Position numbers and translations under genes: made by a program. Positions 8,639-16,888 of a DNA stretch of 64,000 nucleotides are shown here, piece after piece (the stretch's first letter is position 1; each line of letters opens with the position of its first letter). The stretch comes from Larkinella sp051857545 (lineage in GTDB: Bacteria; Bacteroidota; Bacteroidia; Cytophagales; Spirosomataceae), in NCBI RefSeq assembly GCF_051857545.1, contig NZ_JBPZHB010000004.1, positions 310,001 through 374,000 on the forward strand, read 5' to 3'. Under the pieces are notes generated by a model that saw only the letters and a list, made by a program, of their open reading frames with translations, searched no databases and had not been told where the DNA came from.

Positions 8639-9562
8639 CTATAAGGAGTTGCATACGGTTTTACTCACCAGTTGATACAACAGATCAATCGCTTCTTTGG
8701 ATGTTTCGATACCGTGGCCGGTTTGGCGTAAAATCTGGCTACACTGTAGCGTCAGAATGTGCTCTTCGGCCAGCCGAATGGTTTCGTCGGGCGGGAAGAG
8801 CGGGTCGTTTTCGCCCAGAATCAGGTAAATGTCCGTGGTGATTCGATGCAACTCTTCTTTCCTGAGGGGAGCCGGATAGTCGCCCCGAAACCGGTGGTTC
8901 ACCAGTGCATACAAGAGGTAATCGCTGACAAGTTGTCGATAAGCGGGCGGAACCGTGTGGTTTGGAGGACAGAAAATGGCCTTATCCAGAAACGTGTTCA
9001 AATTACCCGGTGTCGGAAACACCATCGGCAGCAGGTTGTAGTAGAGATTTCGGATTGAGGACGAAAAGGACTGAATACCTGCCGGATTGATCAGAATGGC
9101 CTTGTTGACCCGTTCCGGCGATTCCAGGCAGAGCCTTAGACAGATCAGTCCGCCGAGTGAAGCGCCCGCCAGGATCGTTGTCTTCAAACCCAGTCCGTCG
9201 AGCAGTTCGGTGGCCCACATCCCATAGTCGTTCGATTTCACGCCGGGACTTTGCCCATCGCTCAGGCTGGGCTGTCCATTGACATCAACCAGAAAATACC
9301 GGTACGATTCGCGGAAAGGCTGCAACGCATTGTCCAGATCCCAGAACAGGCCGCAGGTCCGGGCACCCGGAAAAAAGACCATCGTCGGTGCGTCCTGCAA
9401 ATGCGTATTGGCCGCCCAAATCCGGGTGTTGCCGAACGACGTGGAAACCGTAATCCGCTCGTACCTAAACCCGTTCAGGGCTTCCACCTGCTGGTTCCAG
9501 TCTTCCAGAAAAAAAGTGGCTTCGGCTGGGTTTTTAAACGTTGATCGGCGGGGTGGTTGCAT
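8639..9562 (-). CDS. Alpha/beta hydrolase
   Basis: 307 residues from ATG 9562. The nucleophile elbow reads ILAGASLGGLIC (G-x-S-x-G with Ser as nucleophile); an oxyanion-type segment FFPGARTCG lies earlier, an acid residue lies in YLILGENDPLFPP, and the catalytic His is probably in RQTGHGIE near the C-terminus. This is the normal order for the fold. The substrate is unknown. The candidate -7 box at 9594-9601 supports the start at 9562 rather than one at 9694, which would lie upstream of the promoter. The gene lies between two paralogous barrel genes on the other strand and converges on the first. No signal peptide, so cytoplasmic. Confidence 0.85.
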   Translation of the reverse strand: MQPPRRSTFKNPAEATFFLEDWNQQVEALNGFRYERITVSTSFGNTRIWAANTHLQDAPTMVFFPGARTCGLFWDLDNALQPFRESYRYFLVDVNGQPSLSDGQSPGVKSNDYGMWATELLDGLGLKTTILAGASLGGLICLRLCLESPERVNKAILINPAGIQSFSSSIRNLYYNLLPMVFPTPGNLNTFLDKAIFCPPNHTVPPAYRQLVSDYLLYALVNHRFRGDYPAPLRKEELHRITTDIYLILGENDPLFPPDETIRLAEEHILTLQCSQILRQTGHGIETSKEAIDLLYQLVSKTVCNSL

Positions 9563-9593
9563 ATTAACTCGGGATAGAATGTGCCTCAATGAA

Positions 9594-9601
9594 CAAAAAT
9601 A
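9594..9601 (-). promoter_or_regulatory. Candidate -7 box for the alpha/beta hydrolase
   Basis: On the minus strand this reads TATTTTTG (TAnnTTTG). It lies 32 nt upstream of the ATG at 9562; a TTTT in place of the -33 TTTG occurs about 22 nt further upstream. It decides the start choice for the hydrolase. Confidence 0.5.
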
Positions 9602-9793
9602 GTGCTCCGTGGCCGAAGAATTTAAAACCAATGAATAACGGGTAGCTATGGGTTGACAACTGGCCAAGTCGGGTGGATACCGGGTAGAAATCAAGTAAAA
9701 ATTCTGTCAAAGTGATCTTAACTATTTTTAACGAAGCAATTTTACACATATGTCAGTGAATCCCTTTATCTTTTCCGGATAAACCACAGCAAC

Positions 9794-10924
9794 ATGAAAA
9801 AGTATGTACTGATAGCCAGTTTGTGTTTGATTTCCGCACTCGCGGTAGGACAAACGGAAAAGGGCCAGGGGTTTTGGTCGGGCAATGCGTCACTGACTTA
9901 CACTTCATTTAAGCAAAATCGGAGCGCATTTGAGAATCAGTACCAAAGCTCTGTCAATACGTTTTCCTTCAATCGGGGGGTGTTTTTTAAGGATAACTGG
10001 TTAGCCGGTGGTGGGCTAACGGTTTCACTGAACACCATCAATCAGAAAGTCCCGGAGCCTAATCAACAAAATTCGTACAAATCCACAACGGTTGGAACGG
10101 GCCTGTCTGGCTTTATAAGACGGTATTGGGGCAAGGATCAGTGGCGCGTGTTTGCGGGGGGCGGCTTATCGGTTAATTACGGAATCGTTCATTACAACGC
10201 TGCTGTTACAAATCGATCGGATGAAAATTCCTTTTTCATTCAGCCATACGCGCAGGTAGGAGCAGCTTATTACCTCACCGACCGGATTGGGCTGGAGGCT
10301 TCAGCCAGTTCAAATTCATTTCCGCTTCATTTTAGCAGCTTTGGACTTGGTCTAGCCATTCTGACTGGTGTGACCAGGAATGGGCCAGATGTATACGAGG
10401 CTCCTCAAATGGCAAAGGGGCGTTGGGTATTAGGGGGACAACTCGGATTCTTCACCCAGAGCACCAAGCCTGGCATAGCCTATCCGGAAGGACAACGAAC
10501 AACGGAGTTTTCGATCGCTCCTTCGGTCGGATGGTTTGTTAAAAAGAATCTTTTACTCGGTGTTTCGATTCCAATTGTTGCCCGATGGCAGGAGGAGAGG
10601 TCAGGGTTTTCTTATGGACTCAACCCTTATCTGAAAAAATACATTTCTGATAACCGGCTAAGGCCTTTCGTTGCGGGCGATTTAAGTTACCAAATTTCTG
10701 GAAACAAACCGGACGACGGATACGGTTCCGTCCAAAAGGCGGGCCTGGCAGTAGGTGCCGGTTTGGCTTATCTTTTGGGTGATCGGTTTATTGTGGAAGC
10801 TACGCTGGGCCGGATTTACTTTGATCGCAGTTTTTACCCGAAAGACCAGAACATTGACCAATGGACGGGTGGAGCATCGGCAACGCTGCAACCGGGCTTT
10901 TCCATCAATTACGTTTTTGATTGA
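9794..10924 (+). CDS. Outer-membrane beta-barrel protein, paralogue of 7480-8628
   Basis: 376 residues with a signal peptide (MKKYVLIASLCLISALAVGQ). The mature chain shows alternating hydrophobic/polar strands separated by glycine- and asparagine-rich turns, and ends FSINYVFD. The block GLSGFIRRYWGKDQWRVFAGGG matches the equivalent block in the 7480 gene. Similar small barrels are common and mostly uncharacterised in Bacteroidota. A perfect 15-bp terminator stem follows, shared with the convergent phosphodiesterase-like gene. The role is unknown; duplication around a hydrolase gene is the only context. Confidence 0.85.
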   Translation: MKKYVLIASLCLISALAVGQTEKGQGFWSGNASLTYTSFKQNRSAFENQYQSSVNTFSFNRGVFFKDNWLAGGGLTVSLNTINQKVPEPNQQNSYKSTTVGTGLSGFIRRYWGKDQWRVFAGGGLSVNYGIVHYNAAVTNRSDENSFFIQPYAQVGAAYYLTDRIGLEASASSNSFPLHFSSFGLGLAILTGVTRNGPDVYEAPQMAKGRWVLGGQLGFFTQSTKPGIAYPEGQRTTEFSIAPSVGWFVKKNLLLGVSIPIVARWQEERSGFSYGLNPYLKKYISDNRLRPFVAGDLSYQISGNKPDDGYGSVQKAGLAVGAGLAYLLGDRFIVEATLGRIYFDRSFYPKDQNIDQWTGGASATLQPGFSINYVFD

Positions 10925-10927
10925 AAT

Positions 10928-10966
10928 AAAAAACCGGTCAAGATGCCGGGGCTTGACCGGTTTTTT
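10928..10966. terminator. Bidirectional terminator
   Basis: Perfect 15-bp inverted repeat: A-run plus CCGGTCAAG at 10928-10942 and CTTGACCGG plus T-run at 10952-10966, with a 9-nt loop. It has T-runs on both strands and lies between two convergent genes. Confidence 0.95.
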
Positions 10967-10988
10967 GCTGCTATTCTCTGGTGATCGT

Positions 10989-11762
10989 TTATTTCAACGT
11001 CTTAGCACACTCCTCCACTTTGTCGGTGTTGATGTAATCGACACCGATTTTGGCCAGTTGTTTCCAGGTATTGGGGTTATCGGGAGCAGCCCAAAACCGG
11101 ATCGGTTTGTCCTGAGCGTGCGCCCGTTTGATAAACCGTTTTAGTGTTTCCCGGTCTTTTTCCGGCATTTCGCCTTCGCCGTTCCAGCGGGAATAGGTTT
11201 GAAAGGTATCGCTGAAAAGGGCGACGTGTTTGATCGTTTCATCGTCGTATAACTCACTGGGCCGTCCGTCGAACAGGATGTAGGCAGGGTAGTCGATCCA
11301 GTTGGCGATGGGTGGACGACTGCCGCTGACCACCAGTTGAATGGCCATCGGATTCATGGCCCGGTCGAAGCAAGTGCGGTAAGGCGCCACGGCTTTCTGC
11401 AACTCCTCAAGGGCTTTCTCGCCATTGTCCTTCAGATCGACCAGTAACTGAAACGTGTATTTCCGGTCTTTGCTCACCGATCCATTCGCCGACTGGCGGC
11501 TTTTATTTTGCCCGAACAAGGTAGCAATGGGCTTTAAATAGAGCGAATCCAGCGTTCGGCCCGGCTGAATTTGGGATTTATCGTGGGCAACCATTAACTT
11601 ACCGTCAACCAGAAAAACGTCGGCCTCAATGGAACCGGCCTGACTGCGGATTGCGGCCGTTAGCGGCTCCGGTTTTTCGTAATCGTTGTGGGCGTGAACT
11701 TTCTGGGCAACACTCCATTGACTCCAACAAACGATCAAACAGATACATATAAACCTTGCCAT
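10989..11762 (-). CDS. Secreted PI-PLC/glycerophosphodiester phosphodiesterase-like protein
   Basis: 257 residues. An N-terminal hydrophobic signal (residues 1-19, ending SVAQ) suggests export. Directly after it comes VHAHNDYEK (H23, H25, N26, D27), the opening motif of a branch of the PI-PLC-like phosphodiesterase superfamily related to yeast Aim6. SIEADVFLVDGKLMVAHD supplies the further metal-binding acidic residues and the second catalytic His. The fold is a TIM barrel that cleaves phosphodiester bonds. The substrate could be glycerophosphodiesters or phosphoinositide-like molecules; sequence cannot decide. It is divergent from fabG and shares a compact double-promoter region with it. Confidence 0.85.
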   Translation of the reverse strand: MARFICICLIVCWSQWSVAQKVHAHNDYEKPEPLTAAIRSQAGSIEADVFLVDGKLMVAHDKSQIQPGRTLDSLYLKPIATLFGQNKSRQSANGSVSKDRKYTFQLLVDLKDNGEKALEELQKAVAPYRTCFDRAMNPMAIQLVVSGSRPPIANWIDYPAYILFDGRPSELYDDETIKHVALFSDTFQTYSRWNGEGEMPEKDRETLKRFIKRAHAQDKPIRFWAAPDNPNTWKQLAKIGVDYINTDKVEECAKTLK

Positions 11763-11881
11763 AATGATGAGAGAATGTTCGGTGAAGGGACAGGGATCCG
11801 TTTCGCAACAGAAATTGGATTTTCTTTCCGGTTTGCAGTGGAAAATACATCGCTGTATGCGACTCTTTGCAACGTTTCGGG

Positions 11882-11889
11882 CAAAAGTA
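11882..11889 (-). promoter_or_regulatory. Candidate -7 box for the phosphodiesterase-like gene
   Basis: Minus-strand TACTTTTG (TAnnTTTG), about 120 nt upstream of the start at 11762, back to back with the fabG -7 box at 11914-11921. Confidence 0.5.
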
Positions 11890-11913
11890 GTCGGATGATC
11901 GAATATATACTAC

Positions 11914-11921
11914 TATTTTTG
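11914..11921 (+). promoter_or_regulatory. Candidate -7 box for fabG
   Basis: TATTTTTG (TAnnTTTG), 40 nt upstream of the fabG start. The flanks GCAAAAGTAGT (11881-11891) and ACTACTATTTTTGC (11910-11923) are nearly inverted copies, so the two divergent promoters form one imperfect palindrome. Confidence 0.55.
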
Positions 11922-11961
11922 CGGCCAATCTTACAAAGCCTCGTTACTTACATTTTACTCC

Positions 11962-12708
11962 ATGAGTTTACTTCAAGGAAAAGTTGCATTGATAACCGGA
12001 GCCTCCCGGGGCATCGGTCGGGCCATTGCCATTCGTTTTGCCCAGGAGGGTGCCGATATCGCATTTACGTACCTCTCCAGCGTTGAAAAAGGGCAGGCGC
12101 TGGAAGCCGAACTGGCGGCCTTTGGGGTTAGGGTAAAGGGGTATCGTTCCGATGCTTCGGATTACAAAGCCGCCGAAGAACTGGCAAACCAGATCATCGC
12201 CGATTTTGGCACCATTGATGCCGTGGTCAACAATGCCGGTATCACCCGCGACGGCCTGCTGATGCGGATGAGCGAAGAACAATGGGATGTCGTTATCAAC
12301 GTTAATCTGAAGTCGGTCTTTAACCTGACCAAAGCCGTGATCAAACCGATGATGAAAGCCAAAAAAGGCTCCATCATCAACCTGACTTCCGTGGTCGGAA
12401 TTCGGGGCAATGCCGGGCAGGCCAATTATGCCGCATCCAAAGCCGGAATTATCGGATTTACCAAGTCGGTCGCGCTGGAACTGGGCTCCCGCAACATTCG
12501 TTCGAATGCCATTGCGCCCGGTTTTATCGAAACCGAAATGACCGGCGAAATCAACGAGAAAGCCGTAGAAGAATGGAAGCAGTCGATCCCGCTCCGGCGC
12601 GGTGGACAACCGGAAGAAGTCGCTGACTGCGCCGTTTTCCTGGCCTCCGACTTGTCCCGCTACATCACCGGACAGGTGCTGCAGGTGGACGGGGGAATGC
12701 TAACCTAA
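11962..12708 (+). CDS. fabG: 3-oxoacyl-ACP reductase FabG
   Basis: 248 residues, the standard FabG length. Short-chain dehydrogenase hallmarks are all present: cofactor loop TGASRGIG (12-19), NNAG (90-93), and the catalytic Ser143, Tyr156 and Lys160 in SVVGIRGNAGQANYAASK. The C-terminal block FIETEMT and the ending GQVLQVDGGMLT are typical of FabG proper and not of generic SDRs. It reduces 3-oxoacyl-ACP with NADPH in fatty-acid elongation, in the cytoplasm. It has its own candidate promoter and is followed after 4 nt by a heptamer palindrome, so it is probably monocistronic. No other fab gene is near. Confidence 0.93.
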   Translation: MSLLQGKVALITGASRGIGRAIAIRFAQEGADIAFTYLSSVEKGQALEAELAAFGVRVKGYRSDASDYKAAEELANQIIADFGTIDAVVNNAGITRDGLLMRMSEEQWDVVINVNLKSVFNLTKAVIKPMMKAKKGSIINLTSVVGIRGNAGQANYAASKAGIIGFTKSVALELGSRNIRSNAIAPGFIETEMTGEINEKAVEEWKQSIPLRRGGQPEEVADCAVFLASDLSRYITGQVLQVDGGMLT

Positions 12709-12712
12709 AATT

Positions 12713-12808
12713 AGTTAAGAGTTATGAGTTAAGAATGAAGAGTTGGTCGCCCAAATGGTTGACTGACATATTATTTAACTCTTAACTTTTAACTCTTAAC
12801 TCTTAACT
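12713..12808. repeat. Heptamer-array palindrome A
   Basis: Left arm 12713-12744 and right arm 12777-12808 are each 32 nt and match in 28 of 32 positions as inverted repeats. Both are built from seven-base words (GTTAAGA, GTTATGA on the left; TTAACTC, TTAACTT on the right). The loop is about 32 nt and contains GACTGACATA. The element starts 4 nt after the fabG stop and ends 5 nt before the ATG of the VWA gene, leaving no Shine-Dalgarno site. It shares its heptamer vocabulary with the element at 50.4 kb. Confidence 0.9.
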
Positions 12809-12813
12809 GAAAG

Positions 12814-14898
12814 ATGCGCTCCGAACTTTATTTTCAATCGTCTCCCTGGTGGTTGCTGCTGTGTCTGGCGGTGGGGGCGGCCTATGCGTTTGCGTTGTAC
12901 CAGCGGAATTCCGGATGGAGTCAGCGGATGAATCTCTCGCTGGCCGCGTTTCGGTTTCTGGTGGTCAGCACCGTGTGTTTTCTGCTGCTCAATCCGCTGA
13001 TTCGCAGTACGCAGACCATCACCGAAAAACCGAAAGTGGTGCTGGCGATTGATAATTCGGAGTCGATGATGGTGGGCGGCAGGCCCCAACTCGACCGCGC
13101 CCTTGAAGCCGCCAACCAACTGCGCGAGCGGCTGACAAGCGACGACATCGACGTGTCGGTGCAAACACTGGGCGATAGCCTGGTAACCGGTGACCTGAAA
13201 ACGATTCCATTCAACCAGCGGACCACCGACTTGTCGAACCTGCTGGGCGGCATTCGAAATGCCTACGAAGGCCGGAACCTGACCGACGTGGTGCTGATTT
13301 CGGACGGTATTGCCAACCAGGGGCTTTCGCCAACGTTCGGGCGGTATAACTTTGCCCTGCACACCGTGGGCGTGGGCGACACCATTCCGAAGCGCGATGT
13401 TCAACTGAAAGACGCCGTTGCCAATAAAATCGCCTACCTCGGCAACCAGTTCCCGATTCAGGCCGATGTGGTCAGCTACGGTTTTCAGGGACGCAGCGGA
13501 ACCGTGGTGTTGCGGCAGAACGGCAAAGAACTGAGTCGGCAAACCGTCAACTTCAGCCAGGCCGAAACCTTTCAGCAACTAACTTTTCAGGCATTTTCGA
13601 ACCAGAAGGGTATGCAGCACTATGTGGTCGAAGTGTTGCCCCAGGACGGTGAATTTACCCCCCGCAACAACCGCCGGGATGTGTATATCGACATCATCGA
13701 CGGTAAGGAGAAAATTCTGTTGCTGGCCCTGAGTCCACACCCGGACGTGAAAGCGTTGCGCAGTATTATCGAGAAAAATCAGAATTACGAGCTCGACATT
13801 CGCATTCTGAACGGCGGAACCGCTGAGATTCCGGACAAGGTCTACGATTTGGTGATTCTTCACCAATTGCCGGATAACCAGAACGCCGGTGCTGCCGTGG
13901 TGCAGCGCGTCATGCAGAAAAATACACCCCTGTTATTCATCCTGGGGACTCAGTCGGGCCTGCAATCGTTCAATGGCCTGAATCCGGTGGTTCAGGTGGT
14001 GGCGGGTGGTGGCCAGACCGACAAAGTAACCGGAAGGTTTAATCCTGATTTTCGTCAACTGAACCTGGATGCGCAGAAACTGACTCTGCTGGATCGTCTG
14101 CCGCCCATGCTGGTTCCGTTCGGCGACTACAAACTGTCGCCGGGGAGCGAGGTGGTGCTGTGGCAACAGGTCGGAAGTGTTCGCACGAGCAAACCGTTGC
14201 TGGCCATCAACATCACGACACCACGCAAAGCCGCTGTTTTGGCGGGGGAGGGGTTTTGGGAATGGCGTCTCGAAGAGTTTGCCCTCACCGATAATCAGGC
14301 TGTGGTGGACGAGCTGATCCAGAAAGTAATGCAATTGGTTTCGATCAAGGAAGACCGCCGGAAACTGCGGGTGTATCCGATTCGCAACGAATTTCTGGCG
14401 GGTGAGAAAGTGACGTTCGAAACCGAGATGTACAACGACATTTACGAAAAACTGTTCGACCGGCCGGTTCGGCTGGAAATCACCAACGAGCGGGCGGTTC
14501 CGCGCAGTTTTAATTATACGCCAACGGCCAGCAATTCCCGGTTTGAGGTGAGCAGTTTGCCGGAAGGTGTGTATCGCTTCCGGGCCACGGCCTCACTCAA
14601 CGGCCGGACGGAAACCGCCAGTGGCGAATTCATCGTGCGCGAACAGCAGTTTGAAGCCATCAACACCACCGCCGACCACATGATGCTTCGGCAGTTGGCA
14701 CAGCAGACCGGGGGCCGTTTCTACAATGCATCGACGCTGGCATCGCTGGCGGACGATCTGGTAAAAAACAAACCACCCGGACGGCTGAGCAGCAATGAAG
14801 AATTGAACGAACTCATCAATTTACGCTGGTTGTTTTTCCTGATTGTCATTCTGATCAGTGCCGAGTGGGGACTGCGCAAATATCATGGAGCGTATTAG
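12814..14898 (+). CDS. VWA domain membrane protein
   Basis: 694 residues. Two N-terminal membrane segments (about 12-29 and 46-62), then a von Willebrand A domain with MIDAS motif D80-x-S82-x-S84 (AIDNSESM) and the later DVVLISDGIANQG strand; a large beta-rich extracytoplasmic part; and a C-terminal membrane helix (LRWLFFLIVILISAEWGL). This layout resembles BatA/BatB-type and other Bacteroidota VWA membrane proteins with a C-terminal glutamine-amidotransferase-like region, but no moxR or other bat gene is adjacent, so the role is open. The ATG at 12814 follows palindrome A by 5 nt. The downstream DUF2279 gene overlaps its end by 14 nt, suggesting translational coupling. Confidence 0.82.
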   Translation: MRSELYFQSSPWWLLLCLAVGAAYAFALYQRNSGWSQRMNLSLAAFRFLVVSTVCFLLLNPLIRSTQTITEKPKVVLAIDNSESMMVGGRPQLDRALEAANQLRERLTSDDIDVSVQTLGDSLVTGDLKTIPFNQRTTDLSNLLGGIRNAYEGRNLTDVVLISDGIANQGLSPTFGRYNFALHTVGVGDTIPKRDVQLKDAVANKIAYLGNQFPIQADVVSYGFQGRSGTVVLRQNGKELSRQTVNFSQAETFQQLTFQAFSNQKGMQHYVVEVLPQDGEFTPRNNRRDVYIDIIDGKEKILLLALSPHPDVKALRSIIEKNQNYELDIRILNGGTAEIPDKVYDLVILHQLPDNQNAGAAVVQRVMQKNTPLLFILGTQSGLQSFNGLNPVVQVVAGGGQTDKVTGRFNPDFRQLNLDAQKLTLLDRLPPMLVPFGDYKLSPGSEVVLWQQVGSVRTSKPLLAINITTPRKAAVLAGEGFWEWRLEEFALTDNQAVVDELIQKVMQLVSIKEDRRKLRVYPIRNEFLAGEKVTFETEMYNDIYEKLFDRPVRLEITNERAVPRSFNYTPTASNSRFEVSSLPEGVYRFRATASLNGRTETASGEFIVREQQFEAINTTADHMMLRQLAQQTGGRFYNASTLASLADDLVKNKPPGRLSSNEELNELINLRWLFFLIVILISAEWGLRKYHGAY

Positions 14899-15844
14899 AA
14901 AGTGTGAAGCAGAAGAGAGCGACGACAGGAGCGGAAGAAGGCGACGACTGTGGATGGCGATTGTTTTTTTTTCACTGCTTCCTGCTGCCGTTGCCCCGTC
15001 TTTTGCGCAGGACACGACCAGCCGGGCGGCTGAACCCTGCTACCGCTGCCGGCTCCGGAATTTGCTCATTGCCGAAACCGTCGTCTACGGGAGTACCATT
15101 TACGGCCTGAGCCGGGCGTGGTATGACAACCCATTGACTAATTTTCATTTTTTTAACGACAACCGGGAGTGGCTGCAAATCGACAAGGTGGGCCACATGG
15201 TGACGGCGTATCAGATAGCCCGGGTTTCGGCGCAGGCGTATCGCTGGGCGGGTTTGTCGGATCGGAAAGCGGCCATTTATGCCGGGATTACCGGTCTGGT
15301 CTTCCAAACGCCCATCGAAATCCTGGACGGTTTTTCGCCCGAATACGGTTTTTCGGTGGGGGACATGATTGCCAATATGGCAGGCCCCGCGTTGTATACG
15401 GGACAATACCTGACCTGGGGTGAACTGCGGATTCAGCCGAAATTTTCGTTTCACAACACCGCGCTGGCAAAAGTGCGCCCGAACTTGCTGGGCAGTAGCT
15501 GGAATGAGCGGTGGCTAAAAGATTATAACGGGCAAACGTATTGGTTATCGATTAATCCGTCGACCTTTGCCCGGCGGGATTCAAAATTGCCCAAATGGCT
15601 GAATATTGCCGTAGGGTATGGAATTCAGGATATGGTCGCGGCCGAAACATCGAAGAGCATCGAGCTTGGGTACCGGCCTTACCGGCAGTATTACCTGTCG
15701 CTGGACATTGATTTTACCCGGATACCCACCCGAAAAAAAGGCTTAAAGACGTTGTTCTTTTTGTTGAATACGCTGAAAATGCCCGCACCGGCGCTGGAAT
15801 ACAATGGTCGGAACGGTTTTCAGTTTCATGCGTTATACTTTTAG
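14885..15844 (+). CDS. DUF2279 family protein
   Basis: 319 residues from ATG 14885, which overlaps the VWA gene stop; an upstream in-frame GTG at 14858 is less likely. A charged n-region is followed by a hydrophobic signal (LWMAIVFFSLLPAAVAPSFAQ). The segment WLQIDKVGHMVTAYQIARVSAQAYRWAGLSD and the later EILDGFSPEYGFSVGDMIANMAGP are the conserved core of DUF2279, a family of predicted exported proteins with a His- and Asp-containing core of unknown activity. The C-terminal part resembles a small set of beta strands ending in FQFHALYF. It is probably co-expressed with the VWA gene. Function unknown. Confidence 0.85.
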   Translation: MERIRKCEAEESDDRSGRRRRLWMAIVFFSLLPAAVAPSFAQDTTSRAAEPCYRCRLRNLLIAETVVYGSTIYGLSRAWYDNPLTNFHFFNDNREWLQIDKVGHMVTAYQIARVSAQAYRWAGLSDRKAAIYAGITGLVFQTPIEILDGFSPEYGFSVGDMIANMAGPALYTGQYLTWGELRIQPKFSFHNTALAKVRPNLLGSSWNERWLKDYNGQTYWLSINPSTFARRDSKLPKWLNIAVGYGIQDMVAAETSKSIELGYRPYRQYYLSLDIDFTRIPTRKKGLKTLFFLLNTLKMPAPALEYNGRNGFQFHALYF

Positions 15845-15858
15845 TAGAGTAATTAACT

Positions 15859-16872
15859 ATGAATATTGGTGACAAAGTGCGCATGTTGCGGGCGAAGGAA
15901 CAGGGGGTCGTTACGCGCTTCCTGCCCGGCAATCAGGTAGAAATTGAAATTGAAGACGGTTTTCGAATTCCGGTTTTGCGGTCGGAGATCGTGGTGGTGT
16001 CGGCGCTGGAATCAACGCGGTTTCAGTCCGCTCCCGGTATTGAAGCCCAAAAATCGGCGAAACCCGAAATTATCAGCAGTGCAGGCATTTACCTGGCTTT
16101 TGTTCCGCAAAACGGCCCCGGTAACCTGAAAATAGTCGTTGCCTACCTGGTGAACAATACCGACTGGGATTTGCCATTTTCCATCGGTGAAGAACGCGAA
16201 AACCGCTATTCGGGTCTCTGTGCGGAAGTACTGAAAGCACGCTCCTTTTTTAAACTGGGCCAGCCGTATGCGCTGGCCACCTTCGAAAACTGGCCGACTT
16301 TTTTGGTTCAGGCTCTTTGGCACCGGCGCGGTGCCGTTTCGTTACGCGAACCATTGATCCGACGACTCAAGTGCCGAACGCAGTCGTTTCAGGCCAATAG
16401 CGGCCCGATTCCGGTGTTGAACCAGACGGGTCATGTTTTTCAACTCGATGTGGAAGAGGAGGAGGAGGAAAAACCGGTTTCGAAGGAAGCTGCCAAACCG
16501 CTGGATGCCACGGCCCTGCGTGAAAGCTTGATGGGCAATACCGGGAAAAAGGAACTGTCAGTCAAAGAACCGGCTAAGTTGGTAAGGCCGTCGTCGATCA
16601 TCGACCTGCACATTGATAAGCTCCTGCCCAACGGATTCGGGAGCCGAACCAATGCCGAGTTGCTGGAAGTACAGCTTCAGGAGTTCGAGAAAAACCTGGA
16701 AAAAGCGATTGCCAGCGGCATGGACGACATTACGTTTATTCACGGGGTTGGCAATGGTGTTCTGCGAAACGAACTCCACCGGCGGCTGGGCAAATACCCC
16801 GGCGTAGCTTATTTTGAAGATGCTCAGAAGGAAAAATTTGGCTACGGTGCGACCAAGGTTAAGATTAAATAA
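15859..16872 (+). CDS. DUF2027/Smr-domain protein
   Basis: 337 residues. N-terminal segment MNIGDKVRMLRAKEQGVVTRFLPGNQVEIEIEDGFRIPV is a KOW/Tudor-like small barrel; a middle beta domain (about 60-200) matches DUF2027; an acidic linker follows (EEEEEEK, about 199-205); and the C-terminus is an Smr domain (IDLHIDKL ... ITFIHGVGNGVLRNEL) with the HGxG motif of MutS2-type nucleases. In MutS2 this domain binds and nicks DNA or RNA, and in bacterial Smr proteins it cuts stalled-ribosome mRNA; which applies here is not known. There is no MutS ATPase part. The start is 14 nt after the DUF2279 stop, so probably the same operon. Cytoplasmic. Confidence 0.85.
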   Translation: MNIGDKVRMLRAKEQGVVTRFLPGNQVEIEIEDGFRIPVLRSEIVVVSALESTRFQSAPGIEAQKSAKPEIISSAGIYLAFVPQNGPGNLKIVVAYLVNNTDWDLPFSIGEERENRYSGLCAEVLKARSFFKLGQPYALATFENWPTFLVQALWHRRGAVSLREPLIRRLKCRTQSFQANSGPIPVLNQTGHVFQLDVEEEEEEKPVSKEAAKPLDATALRESLMGNTGKKELSVKEPAKLVRPSSIIDLHIDKLLPNGFGSRTNAELLEVQLQEFEKNLEKAIASGMDDITFIHGVGNGVLRNELHRRLGKYPGVAYFEDAQKEKFGYGATKVKIK

Positions 16873-16888
16873 AATTATTTTTACTACA

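Noticed and set aside
12713..12808. Invertible promoter (phase-variation switch) in the palindromes
   Set aside because: No promoter boxes lie inside the loops and no recombinase gene is near; loops of 16-50 nt are too short for a known invertase switch.
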